NCBI GenBank assembly: GCA_026075535.2
Contig: AP026544.2
Coordinates: 7,068,001-7,132,000, forward strand
Direction of reading: 5' to 3'
Length of the DNA stretch: 64,000 nt
From: Tricholoma matsutake
Lineage: Eukaryota; Basidiomycota; Agaricomycetes; Agaricales; Tricholomataceae
This document shows positions 34,778 through 45,199 of the stretch, piece after piece. The position numbers and the translations under genes were made by a program. The notes below the pieces were generated by a model that was given only the letters and a program-made list of their open reading frames with translations, ran no database searches and had not been told where the DNA came from. Within the stretch, counting starts at the first letter, position 1. Every line of letters starts with the position of its first letter.

Positions 34778-35998
34778 TAGGGTGTAGCACAGGTCACACT
34801 GTGGGTAAAATCTCACACACCACACCTGTACCTGTGTACACTGCACCCATTCTAACACCGCACCTGCAGTGACAGGTTTTTACCATGGTCTATTGTGAAA
34901 CACCACAGGTGTGACACCACAAATATACACCATGGTTTTTCACTCTTTTTTTACCTTCTATTTGATGTTCTACATTGTTTAACATGTGTATTGTATTCTA
35001 TAACCCTCAACTACCTTAACTACACCCTGTATACATACCAAAGCAACAGACAACAAGGTTTTTTTATTTGAAGAATGCCTTATATTTGCATGAGGGTGAC
35101 ACAAATATTAAAATTTTCATTTAACTAATTAAGTAACAGGTACAAAATTAATTACCTCCCCCTTGTTGTCCTCATTGCATCATCATTGTCCATGTGGTCC
35201 AGACAATGATAAACCATTGTCTGGGCCCATTTCAATCCCTGTCTCATTTCCATGTCCATTGTCCCCTCATCCCTGTCATTCCTGTCATCCCTGTTGTGGT
35301 CATGTCATTCCTTCATCATCCCATCACCCAACCACTCTGCGGGCAGGGGCAAGCAGCAGTGGTGGTAGATGATGGGGTTGTGGGTCATTTTGTTGTTGTA
35401 ACATAAGTAAAAACTATAATAAATGAAGACTTGAGTCAGTTGAAAGGGAAAAAAAAAGAAACAAACAGATGAAAAATTGCCTGGGGCCCAAACAATGTTT
35501 GGGCCTGTTTCATACACTGGTTGGTGTCATTGTGTCATTGTGAGATAAGACCTGTAGATAAAAAAGTAGAAGTCAGTTGAATGACAAAAAATAAGAAAAG
35601 AAAAGAACATAAGAGAAACTCACCTCAGGCCCAAATGACAATACATGTTGTTTGGGCCTATGCCTCATCCCATCCCATCCCTGTGTTCAAGTCCCCATCC
35701 CCGTGGCCTTCATCTTTGTCATTGTCATGATTGTCCCTGTTCTCCCTCCATTGTATTTTCTGAGCTGCAGTGGTTGTCGGTGAGTCCCATTGTTGTTGTT
35801 ATCCCCATTGTTCTGTCATTGCCATCCCCACTATCTCGTCATAGTCATTGTTGCTCTCCATTTTCACCCCGCAAGCAGTTGCTCGCAGTGGCAGTTTGTC
35901 ATTGTTGGTAGGCAGGTCTTCCTCAGTTGGTGGGTGTGGGTGTGTTGGTTCCACCCTGCGAGCAGGGGCTCACAGTGGTGGTGGTAGATGGTGGGGTC

Positions 35999-36272
35999 TG
36001 TTGGAGCAGACTATATATGCTGCACAGTGGAAGAGACAACATGTTCCTTACAACCTACCTGGGGTTTACTTAGACTTACAGCTAGGGTTAGCAGAGGTAA
36101 GAACACTGTATTCCTACTACAGTACAGGTTCTCCTTATATACATAATAATAAGGATGTCACATGACTCAGGAATGTGTTTACTGCATGTATGCGCAGTAA
36201 GCGCAGTAACATGCATATGCTGCATGTATTGCCTCATGTATACAGCATGCATCACTGGGATTAATTTCAACA
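35999..36272 (-). repeat. 3' LTR of the copia element
   Basis: 274-bp LTR with TG..CA ends. It contains the nested near-repeat GCAGTAAGCGCAGTAA and ATGCATGTA-rich sequence. It differs from the 5' LTR by eight transitions and a single-base length difference that I could not place. Confidence 0.93.
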
Positions 36273-36304
36273 CCCCCCCTCAAACTGTACAGCGCTCTAA
36301 GCAG

Positions 36305-37999
36305 CTAAGTTTGAATCTCAAAAGTAATTCCGAGAGAGTCTCTAAATTTCCTGAATAGGACGGCGCCAAGGTTCTTTGTGAACATGTCAGCCGGGTTATC
36401 ACTTCCAGGAATGAAAACGACTGTGACTTTGTCATTTTCTATGCATTCACGGGTGTAGTGGTAGTGAATGTCTATATGTTTGGTCCTTCTTTCCTGAACT
36501 GGATTTGATCCAATAAAGATGGATCCCTGATTATCAGCGCAGATTGGTACGCACTTCAGTGTATATCCAAGTTCCTGGAATAAGGACTCTATCCACACTA
36601 TCTGCCGACAAGTGTCGGAGAGAGCCATATATTTGGCTTCTGTGGATGACAGTGCTACAGTTTTTTGTAAACGGGACTGCCAGCACACAATGCCACTCAC
36701 CAGAGTAGCAAAGTAACCCATTGTAGATCGGCGCTTGACAGTGTCAGCTGCCCAATCAGAATCTGTGAAGGCCTGCAGCCCCTCGGATTTCTCTCCATCA
36801 TAGACTATATTGTACTTCTGGGTTCCCACCAGATAGCGCATTATGTACATTGCTTTGTCTAGATGTTCTTGGCTAGGATTAGCCGAGAATTGCGACATCT
36901 TGATTACCGCGTAAGCGATATCAGGTTGCATTCTGAGCATCAGATACAATAAAGATCCGATCACAGACTGATATTTCAATCTAAGCGCCGCGTTTGGTGT
37001 CGCTGTGTTCTCCAACGGTTTGTAGCCAGTCGGGAGCGGAGTGGGGGCAACTTTGGCATTTGTCATCTCGAACCTCTCGAGCACTTTGGCAAGATATTCT
37101 GTTTGATCGAGTTTGACTTTTGTAGTGGTCTGGGTGATGCGCATGCCTAAGAATTCCGTGACTTTTTCAGTACTATGGCACTCCCAATGCTTCAGGCAAG
37201 CATTCTTCTTTTCATCCACAAGTTTCTTGTTCTTGCCCATGAACAAGCCATCATCAACATAGACTAGCGCAATAATGATGCTGCCTGTCTTAGGATCCTT
37301 GTGTATGAAGATGCTGGCATCGGAGCTGGCGCGCACAAACCCAATGGTGCGCATAAATGCCTCTAGCTCTTTCCACCATGCTAGTGAAGCCTGTTTAAGG
37401 CCATACAATGCTTGGCATAAGCACATTACTTTGCACTCTTTACCCTCGAGTCTGAAACCCTCAGGTTGATTCATATAGATCTCCTCATCAAGTTTGCCAT
37501 ATAAAAATGTGGTTTTTACATCTAGACCAGTCATATACATGCCTTCTAGAGACGCAAGGGCAAACATGAGGTGTACGGTCTCGTAGCGGACTACTGGTGA
37601 GAAAATCTCATCAAAGTCAATGCCTTCGACTTGTGAAAAGCCTTTGGCCACGAGTCTGGCTCGTTTTCTTCCGTCCGATTTCATGGAGAAAACCCATCTA
37701 TTTTTGATCGTTTTCTGATCATGTGGAAGATCAACGATATCATAGACTTGTTGCTTGCGAAGAGCCTCTAACTCTTCACGACAAGCCTGTTTCCACTCAA
37801 GTTGCTGCTGCCGGGGTAGGCACGCAATATCGCGAAATTGGTTTGGAACTAGGCTTTTTCCGCTTGATGGTGTGACTGCTTTTGATAACAGCCAGCGGAT
37901 AAGCTTATCTCCACCTTCCTTGGTTATCTTTTTAATATAACCTGCTTTGTCCGGTTCCCCCATTGGGTAATCATGTTCTTGATTATTGGAATCGGGCAC
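36305..37999 (-). CDS. pol: Copia RT-RNase H portion of pol (intact frame, broken context)
   Basis: 564-codon open frame encoding reverse transcriptase and RNase H. Recognisable motifs in order: NRWVFSMKSDG, RLVAKGFSQVEGIDFDEIFS, LDVKTTFLYGKLDEEIYM, ALYGLKQASLAWW, the catalytic ALVYVDDGLF, SVIGSLLYLMLRMQPDIAYA, then RNase H FTDSDWAAD, SSTEAKYMAL, CADNQGSIFI and RTKHIDIHYHY. Catalytic Asp residues of YVDD are intact. The usual DVKTAFLYG reads DVKTTFLYG. The frame is open only because the lesions lie upstream in integrase; it is part of a polyprotein and has no start codon of its own. Enzymatic activity from this copy is doubtful. Confidence 0.88.
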   Translation of the reverse strand: MPDSNNQEHDYPMGEPDKAGYIKKITKEGGDKLIRWLLSKAVTPSSGKSLVPNQFRDIACLPRQQQLEWKQACREELEALRKQQVYDIVDLPHDQKTIKNRWVFSMKSDGRKRARLVAKGFSQVEGIDFDEIFSPVVRYETVHLMFALASLEGMYMTGLDVKTTFLYGKLDEEIYMNQPEGFRLEGKECKVMCLCQALYGLKQASLAWWKELEAFMRTIGFVRASSDASIFIHKDPKTGSIIIALVYVDDGLFMGKNKKLVDEKKNACLKHWECHSTEKVTEFLGMRITQTTTKVKLDQTEYLAKVLERFEMTNAKVAPTPLPTGYKPLENTATPNAALRLKYQSVIGSLLYLMLRMQPDIAYAVIKMSQFSANPSQEHLDKAMYIMRYLVGTQKYNIVYDGEKSEGLQAFTDSDWAADTVKRRSTMGYFATLVSGIVCWQSRLQKTVALSSTEAKYMALSDTCRQIVWIESLFQELGYTLKCVPICADNQGSIFIGSNPVQERRTKHIDIHYHYTRECIENDKVTVVFIPGSDNPADMFTKNLGAVLFRKFRDSLGITFEIQT

Positions 38000-38143
38000 A
38001 CTCTCGTGGGGTGCCGAACTCGGTCCAGCAACCGGTTTCTGCTGTTGAGGTCATGGTCGTGTTCGGTTATGATCTGAATCTTGACCCACAGACTTCTTCC
38101 AATATTGATCACGTGCAATGTCTCTCTCTATGTCAGAGGGGAG

Positions 38144-39284
38144 TCACTGTTCTCCATAGGTATTGCCAGGACGGTTTGGGATTTTCCTCTGCCTGCCTGA
38201 TCGATGGGGCAATTGCTGCCATTCCTGTTGATCTTCACGTCTTGGACGAAAGTCCTCAGTGTTAACTGGAGGCGGCGGAGGAGGAGCATTAGTCGCATCA
38301 TCATGCACCTTTTGCTCGCTTGGTAAATCATCATCATCATCTTCTAATGATGGAGGAAGGGGCGGATTTTGTGGCGGTATAGGGTCATCGCCATCCGTTC
38401 CAGATGAGTGGTCGTCATCTTCTGGTTCTGGAGGTGGAAAATCACCAAGGTCTGTCTTGGCAGGAGTTTTAGCTCCAGGACAGCATGGGAACATCGTTTC
38501 ATCAAATAGTGCCGTGGCACCAATGAATATTGTGCCATTTTGTCGCATGAAACGATATGCTTTAATGCCATCTTCTACTCCAAGGTACATCATTAACTCC
38601 GATCGAGGAGATAATGTTGTTGGACATTTTTCCTTTGGTAGATAGACATAAGCACCGCAACCAAAGACCTTCAGATTGTTTAGATCTGGCCAGACCTTTG
38701 TCAGGTCCTCAAAAGGTGTCAGCCATTTCAGGCGCCTTATTGGGGTTCGGTTGTATAAATGTGTTGCATGTTCTATGCAAATTCCCACCATGATTGTGGT
38801 AGACAAGCGGTGAATCGCAAGGTTTGCGACTTTTCCATTATTGTCCTTATGGCGTGCTCTGTGCGCCCGTTCTGTTGATGAACATGGGGTGCAGACATCT
38901 CTATTTTGATGCCTAAGTCCTTGAGCTGTTTTTGTAGCTCACGATCCTTGAACTCCCCCCCTGGATCGACACGCCAGCGCTTGATTGTAGCGCCATATTG
39001 GGTTTTAGCCATCACTTGAAATTGTCTAATCGCTGCAGCAGCGTCAGATTTCTTTCTGAGACATTGGACCCAAATATGTGACGTTTTGTCATCCAGAAAT
39101 ACAATGAAGTATTTATGTTTGTGGTATGATAGTACCGGGAGTTCCTTTAGGTCAGAATGTACTAATTCAAAGGATTTGTCAGCTCATGAGTCTGACTCGG
39201 GAAAAGATTTTGAGGTCATTTTCCCTTCTGCACATCCTGGACATATAATTTTGTCTTTAGGAATAATTAAATTCCTTGGGAATT
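38144..39284 (-). pseudogene. Copia integrase region, several frame breaks
   Basis: 39284-39016 contains only stop-ridden remnants of the N-terminal integrase. 39015-38773 gives QYGATIKRWRVDPGGEFKDR and HQQNGRTEHAIRTIMEKSQT. A shift near 38790 leads into 38780-38144, with HLYNRTPIRRLKWLTPFE, VFGCGAYVYLPKE and a Pro/Asp-rich spacer. The integrase core Asp in DPGGEF and Glu region NGRTE are visible, but the coding path is interrupted at least three times. Confidence 0.85.
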
Positions 39285-41171
39285 TTATGGTGCTTTAGGC
39301 ATTTTCCCTAGCGCCTCTTTGGATGGGTGTCCAAGTCGCTTATGCCAAGTCAAGTAGTCAGCGACATAAATGGTCGTGACATTAACCTTTTTGGTGCTCA
39401 ATATATGAGTCCGAGCCCAATAGATCGTGTCATTCCTCCTTAGAGGGACACAATGCATGATTGGGTTTCCATGCTCAATAAATGAAATGTGTGTGGAGGA
39501 ACCATGCACATCACTTCCATCTTGTAAAAAGACCCCCATTGACATCAATCGAGTATTAATGTTGGGTATGTAGTAGACGGGGTATAACCGCGTTTCACGT
39601 GTCTCTGACTTCCTGTGACATACTACCTGGTGTTTAATGAAGACTGCTCCTTTTCCTACTATATGAGTAGTACCAGTGGCCGTTTGGACCAAGGTAGAGT
39701 CCTTTCTCGGTAAAGGCTCATAAGAAGCGAAATCTTTTATTTCACCAGTGAAGTGTTTTGATGCGCCTGAATCCATGATCCAGTTGGCACCTTTCTTACA
39801 ATCTCCCTTTGCACACATAGCACATATATTAAGATCTAAATAATTCCATGATACATTTAATAGCGGTAAAATTTCACATGAAAAGTTTGCTGTATTCATA
39901 GGAATATTAATCTTAGTGCTTGTGGCAGGGAAAAGGACTGACCTGTCATCATATGCCCCTGTATCAAGGGGTTCATCGACGAGCATTTCGTCGACGGCTT
40001 TCCACACTTCCTCATCAGACACCGGAGGTTCAGATCCAAGGGAGACGGTATCGTCTTCTACCTCCTCGATCCTAGACTCGGGTTCTGGTTCTATCCTTCT
40101 TCTCTTTCCTTCTCGCACCATCAGGTGCTCTTCCAGTGGTCGCAGATTTTTTGTGCTGCGCGGAAGTTGCATTTGCTCGAGGGTGTCTCGAGCTTGCTGA
40201 TATTCGGCATAAACCAAACGAGAGGTAGAGGCCATGCCCATATATGCCTGTGCAGGCGGTCGGCGGCGAGGATCCCTTGTGGGAGTGTGTTCACATCTTT
40301 CGATGCACTGTATAAGTGGCATCAGCGGTATGATGGTGCCATTACCATTTATGGTGGTATAGGCTTTGGAGGCGAGGTGGGTATGTTTATCCTTCAGCTT
40401 CTCCTCCTTAGTCTTTCTGTCCCCACATCGTCCACGCTTTCGGGATGAGTCTCCGTTGCTGTTTTGCCCTTCTTTGGGCTGCCATTTGGGGTTTCCCCCT
40501 TTGCGCTTAACAGCAGAAAGTTTGTTGGCCTGAGGCTGGCCAGCGGGCTTTCCTACTGCTGTGCGCCTTGAGGCTTCAGCGACAATGGAGTCCTTGACAT
40601 GTTTAAATGTCAAGGTGCTAGTAGCGGTCATGTTAAGGACCGTTGCAGACAAGGAATCGTACTCGCACGGCATTGCAGCAAGTAGAATCATTGCTTGCAC
40701 TAGCTCGGGGATGGCGACGTTAGCAGCCGTAAGGCACTCAAATTTGTCTGCCATTCTAGCAATCTCCGGTGCGGGGTTCGCAGCCGGGATCTTGATCGCT
40801 ATTGCAGACCTAAAGTCCGCGAAGACTTGGGAGGGGCCATCCACACCATAATCAGTGCGGATGAGATCCCACACCTCCTCAGCAGTGTCCTTTGAGTTGG
40901 CATGCTGCCGAATGGAGGGGGCCAGGCGGAGCACTAGGCTACCAATGGTCTGGTCATTTTTGTTGCTCCAGGTCTGGAGCTTGGCATTAGCATCCGCTAC
41001 CAAAGTAGCGTTCTTCGCCATCAAGGGAGGCGCCGGGGGCGGTTTTTGCTCTGCCCCACTAGTTATTTGCCAGAGGCCCTGAGACCTGAGCCATGCCTTC
41101 ATTGAGTCAGCCCATTGAATGTAGTTTGATCCGTCAAAAGTTTGAATGAGTTTCTCAAGAGTTGAAGACAT
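39285..41171 (-). pseudogene. gag: Copia gag-protease-pre-integrase ORF, truncated at its 3' end
   Basis: Open frame of 628 codons from the ATG at 41171 (MSSTLEKLIQTFDGSNYIQW). The start is the UBN2/DUF4219-like gag motif SNYIQWADSMKAWLRSQG. A basic linker follows without a recognisable CCHC knuckle, then a charged region, the aspartic protease motif WIMDSGASKHFTGE (about residue 460) and the GAG pre-integrase motif LTWHKRLGHPSKEALGKMPK. It ends in a premature TAA at 39285-39287, where integrase should continue. The missing zinc knuckle may be normal for this clade. Confidence 0.85.
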
Positions 41172-41400
41172 GATTTTGTGGTGGCAGCTGTTAAAAGCGC
41201 TCAATCAGTCTTTTTACTCAATAAAACACATTTAACGTTCTCAGGAGAAAACACTCCTTCAGAGTGGTTAACCCTAGTCAACCTAGGTTTTATGTGCAGC
41301 TCGCAGGGAGCGCAAGGTTATAATTTGGAGACAATGAAGTCAACATCGTTCGCAGCCAATTAAGGCGCATTCGCGACGTGCCCAGCAGGGCCCATAACCT

Positions 41401-41673
41401 GTTGGAGCAGACTATATACGCTGCACAGTGAAAGAGACAACACATTCCTTACAACCTACCTGGGGTTTACTTAGACTTACAGCTAGGGTTAGCAGAGGTA
41501 AGAACACTGTATTCCTACTATGGTACAGGTTCTCCTTATATACATAATAATAAGGATGTCACATGACTCAGGAATGTGTTTACCGCATGTATGCGCAGTA
41601 AGCGCAGTAACATGCGTATGCTGCATGTATTGCCTCATGTATACAGCATGCATCACTGGGATTAATTTCAACA
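41401..41673 (-). repeat. 5' LTR of the copia element
   Basis: 273-bp LTR beginning TGTTGGAGCAG on the plus strand and ending TTTCAACA. It carries CpG or CA where the other copy has TG at several positions, e.g. ATACG against ATATG. Confidence 0.93.
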
Positions 41674-42282
41674 GGGTCATGGATCATCATGTTGTAACAT
41701 GGGTAAAACCTATAATAATGAACACCAAAGTTAGTCAAGAAAAATAAGAAGTGAATGTAAAAAAAATGTGCCTATGTTGTATGTGGTGCAGCTGGCCCTC
41801 CCCCTCCCCGTTGCCTTTGTTCCTGCCATGCATTTATTCCCACCATTGCTCCTGTGTCCTCTTTGTGTCCTTGTTGTTGAGTCATTTGTTGTTGTGTCAT
41901 TGTACATGAAAACCTGTAAATAAAGACAATAAATAAAGAAAAACAAGATAACAGAAACTTACCTGGGAGCCAAATGACAACAAACATCATTTGGGCCCTG
42001 TTTTGTTTGCATTGTGTCTGGTGTGGGTAGTTTAGAACCTAGAAAACTGTTAGTTCTGAAAAATAAGAAAGTACCAATGATGTTCAGGTGCTGAAGAAAT
42101 TATGTCGATCAATGACCAGCAACTTCCGTGGCTGACTTAATACCCATTAATAACTGTGACACCACCAAAATGGGTATGGGGTGCCACAGGTACAGCATTT
42201 TGGCAACCGTACCCATACCTGTCAAACCCGCTGCCTATTTACTGCAGGTTGACCTGCACCCATGCTTTACCCTAGCCATAGA

Positions 42283-43348
42283 TCATTATTTTCAAACATG
42301 GACTTAGCTATTGTGAGGAGACTGTTGGTTGTAGTCTCCCCTAAGCCCTTATCCAATAACCTGATCTTTGTCTTTTCCATCAGCCTTTTAGTAGCCTCCT
42401 TCCTCCATCTCTCATAGTGTTTGCATTCGATGAATAAGTGATGCATGTCCTCAATTGTGTCACATCCAAAGCGACATCTATTTTCTTCTAACCTTCCCCT
42501 TTTGTATAAGGTTTCTCCCATTGCCAGCTGTCCTGAGTGAGTGTAGAGTTGTACCAGTATTGAGTATGCTAATGTGGCTTTTGTGTATGGGTAATCAGGA
42601 GGTGGTGTGGGGTTGTATAGCCATGTGGCCATCCTGTGACTGTTGCTGATCCATAACTTCTCCACAACAGATCTGGCAACATCCTGTTCCATGAAACCCC
42701 ATATGTTGGATTCAATCCAGCCATCCTGTGTGCAGTAAAATGTGTAGTCATGTCAGTAACAGGGCTGTTGGAACATAATGAGCCACCTTCTGTGCAGATG
42801 TTGCATAATAGTCAGCCTCAGCATTGAGTTTGGATGGGACCATGAGACCATCTGAGTGTCCTTGAGTGTAGTCTACTATGACTCATTTCTGTTGAACCAG
42901 CAACATAATCCATCTGTAATACGACCTGCCATTTATGCATCATAATTTGGGTTCCTGATCCACTAATGTTCTGCTGTCATTGATGAGCCATGTGGAGTTC
43001 ATAAGATCAGGGGTGTTTCAACAATCATATTGGCAAGAACTAGTCCTAGGATCAGACCCATCAGTTCACCATGCAGGATTGAGTTACATCCCAGAATTTG
43101 CAACACCACAGTCTGAGGGCCTGTCACTGCTGCCATTACAGTCCTATCCTCTCCAATTCCTGCTGTTGCTGGTATTATTGAGCCATTGGAGCCCCATAGC
43201 TGTCTGTCATTGGATGTTTGAGATGGCTCAAGACTGCTGCTGGTTGCTAAATGTTGCATAAGGGTTTTGGCCCATTTGCAGCATTCAAGGTGTTCAATCA
43301 GGAGATCAGCAGACCTGTTCATTAGACAGCCAATGTCCATATACCTTT
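42283..43348 (-). pseudogene. LINE 2 RNase H and zinc-knuckle C-terminus, fragment
   Basis: Minus-strand fragment of a LINE ORF2. 43340-42999 carries RNase H features (GSIIPATAGIGEDRTVMAAV, then ILHGELMGLILGL, the conserved acidic HGEL). 42692-42283 carries MATWLYNPTPPPDYPYTKAT, LVQLYTHSGQL and the zinc knuckle CRFGCDTIEDMHHLFIEC. Between them are frame breaks (around 42990-42700). The 5' side is cut at 43348 by a gypsy 3' LTR and the 3' side at 42282 by a hAT-like element. Same family type as the LINE at 10562-14384 but a separate copy. Confidence 0.75.
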
Positions 43349-43941
43349 TGTTAAGTTCTGAGCTGGAGGAAGAAAGTTGTTGGATTTCCAGTCATATCCA
43401 GATGGTAGAAGTTGATAAGGATGGATCGAGCAGGGAAGGGAACCTGATGGGATTCCAGGGCAAGGTTCACTTGATGTGCCATACCAAGTGTGGGGACAGA
43501 AAGGACTTGGCTTCAGCTTATAAGAAGTTGTGCCCTTCTCCTCGTCAAGTGTCCTAATTTCAAGACAAGAGTAAAGGGAATATCAGAGGTCCAGAATTTT
43601 TTCCGGAGAGGATGAGCTAAGGTTTGAGATAGACTTAATAGAATATTTGAAGTGTAACTGGGTTGGAATTAAGTGGGTGACTTGGTTGATTTTCAAACTG
43701 GCTAATACAAGACAAAAGTAGCTAGCTTAAATACTAAAGGCCAGAGGCAATCAGAGTTTCTGAGGCTTTTAATTTGCAAACTGGCCTCCGAGGCAAATAT
43801 CCTGAAACTGTTTCATCAAATTGGAAATGAGAGAATGTCAAGTCTAGGCAGTGCTGCTGATAGAAGGTGGGCTGATGCAAGGTGGCTGGGAAGGGTGGCA
43901 GAAAACAATCAGAATTCCAGTTGGGAGAATCAATCTTGACA
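43349..43941 (-). repeat. 3' LTR C of the second chromovirus
   Basis: 593-bp LTR on the minus strand, TGTCAAGATTG...CAGAACTTAACA, the same family as the solo LTR at 10717-11290 in opposite orientation. A polypurine tract immediately upstream on the element strand identifies it as a 3' LTR rather than a solo copy. Confidence 0.88.
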
Positions 43942-44081
43942 GTATTTCCCCCTTAGTGCCGAGCCTATGAGGCAGGTGAAGGTTTGAATCCAAATTGGCA
44001 AATTGTTTTTGTTGATTTTGATGGGGTTTCCAGGTCTTCCTACAACCACCACCACCACTACCCATAATCCCTTCAATAAGC

Positions 44082-45136
44082 ATGTCCTCTGTCCCTTTGC
44101 ACACAGAAAAGATAGCAGCCCTCAAGGCCCAGCAAGACAAGCTGATAGAGGAGCTTCAGCTTGAAGAGCAGGCAAGGGAGGCAGAGGAGCACCGGATTGC
44201 AGAGGAGCACCAGGTTGCAGAGGAGCACCAGGTTGCAGAGGAGCACCAGGTTGCAGAGGAGCACCAGGTTGCAGAGGAGCACCAGGTTGCAGAGGAGCAC
44301 CAGGTTGCAGAGGAGCACCAGGTTGCAGAGGAGCACCAGGTTGCAGAGGAGCACCAGGTTGCAGAGGAGCACCAGGTTGCAGAGGAGCACCAGGTTGCAG
44401 AGGAGCACCAGGTTGCAGAGGAGGCTGTGAGGCTGTGAGGCTAGAGGCAGAGAAAAAGGCCGCAGAAGAGGAGCAGAAAAAAGTGGCTGCTGCCAAGAGG
44501 GTGGAGAAGAAGTGGAAAGCTGGGGAGGCAGACTTGGAAGAGGCTGAGGGGAGCGCCTCCCCCAAGAAGAAGGTGAAGGGAAAGGCGCAGGCAGAGGTGC
44601 CTGATAATGAGGCTCTTGTGCAGTTACAAGCCGCTATTCCATGTAAAAGGTGAGTTCCTTTTTATTCTTGTTGCGATTCAAAGCTGACTTCTAGTAGATG
44701 TTCTAGTCAAAAATTGTTGTGCTTCCAGATGGGAACCCGGGGTCACACGTGCAAGCCCTGCACAAAGGCAAAGCACAAGTGTGAGGAGGTAGTGTGGGAG
44801 GGGCAGGAGTTGCCAGGAGGATCTGGGCTGGGGAACAATGAAGGAGTAATGGAACTGTTGAGGGAGTTGGTGGGGGCAGTGAAGGGAGTGAAGAGGGAAC
44901 CCTGGGAGCTCCAGGAGCTCTGGGTTATTAGTGAGGGGGTATTGGCCCTCCAGGATTCGATGTTAGACATCCAGGGCACATTAGATCTGGAGTGGAGGCA
45001 GGGGTCTGAGGAGGAAGAGGAGAATGAGGAGGATAAAGAGGATGAAGAGGTGCAGGGGGAGCTGCCAGGACTGGCAGAGGAAGCGGAGGGTGGGGGAGTG
45101 AGGAGGAGTAGGGATCCAGCAGGGATCCAACAATAA
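44082..45136 (+). pseudogene. Coiled-coil / Cys-cluster protein ORF antisense within the chromovirus, frameshifted by an 8-bp duplication
   Basis: Starts at ATG 44082 (MSSVPLHTEKIAALKAQQDK), a Glu/Gln/Ala-rich coiled coil interrupted by 12 perfect EEHQVA hexapeptides (44202-44417). An exact 8-bp tandem duplication, GTGAGGCT (44427-44434 and 44435-44442), throws it out of frame; with one copy the coiled coil continues AVRLEAEKKAAEEEQKK. A 48-nt intron (GT at 44650, AG at 44697) fits. Splicing it assembles a Cys pattern C-x2-C-x6-C from PCK, RCSSQKLLC, followed by HTCKPCTKAKHKC. The acidic C-terminus ends at 45136. This order (coiled coil, paired CxxC clusters, acidic tail) matches a very abundant, uncharacterised Agaricomycete protein family. 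It lies on the strand opposite to the retroelement, between integrase and 3' LTR. Confidence 0.6.
44202..44417. repeat. 18-bp minisatellite, 12 identical copies
   Basis: The unit GAGGAGCACCAGGTTGCA is repeated 12 times without a visible mismatch, preceded by one variant unit (EEHRIA). The unit is a multiple of three, so all frames crossing it stay open. This creates spurious long ORFs of the types LQPGAP and LVLLCN on the minus strand. Perfect identity indicates very recent expansion. Confidence 0.95.
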
Positions 45137-45199
45137 TTAGATTTCTTTTTTTGCTTTTTATTTTTGAATGAATGTGGATTGGTTCTGAAGTGAAGGAGT

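Larger units (their letters stand above)
35999..41673 (-). mobile_element. Ty1/copia retrotransposon, complete length, defective
   Basis: 5,675-bp element in minus orientation with LTRs of 274 and 273 bp (TGTTG...CAACA), flanked by TSD GGGTC at 35994-35998 and 41674-41678. The polypurine tract (GAGGGGGGG on the element strand) sits next to the 3' LTR at 36273-36281. The internal end beside the 5' LTR begins GGTTATGGGCCC, a plausible primer-binding site. The LTRs differ at eight positions, all transitions. Order: gag-protease-pre-integrase, integrase, RT, RNase H, i.e. the copia arrangement. Confidence 0.95.
34778..42274. mobile_element. hAT-like non-autonomous TIR element (about 1.8 kb) carrying a copia insertion
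   Basis: The left end TAGGGTGTAGCA and right end (reverse strand) TAGGGTAAAGCA form short TIRs. The perfect 8-bp repeat GCCATAGA flanks them at 34770-34777 and 42275-42282. TAGGGT-type ends with an 8-bp TSD are characteristic of hAT elements. Minus the copia (35999-41673 and its 5-bp TSD) the element is roughly 1.8 kb, with no transposase. The interior has CA/TG-rich low complexity, GGCCCAAA...TTTGGGCC motifs and three copies of a GAGC..GCTC motif. Confidence 0.82.

Noticed and set aside
38259..38645. 128-codon Gly/Ser-rich plus-strand ORF
   Set aside because: It is the antisense shadow of the Pro/Asp-rich spacer of the copia integrase-RT region.
44202..44417. Regular repeat as a CRISPR-like array
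   Set aside because: Units are directly abutting without spacers, encode a coiled coil in frame, and the genome is eukaryotic.
44073..44565. Long minus-strand and alternative-frame ORFs over the minisatellite (LQPGAP and LVLLCN repeats)
   Set aside because: They exist only because an 18-bp unit without stops is repeated in all frames; outside the repeat they have no family-like sequence.
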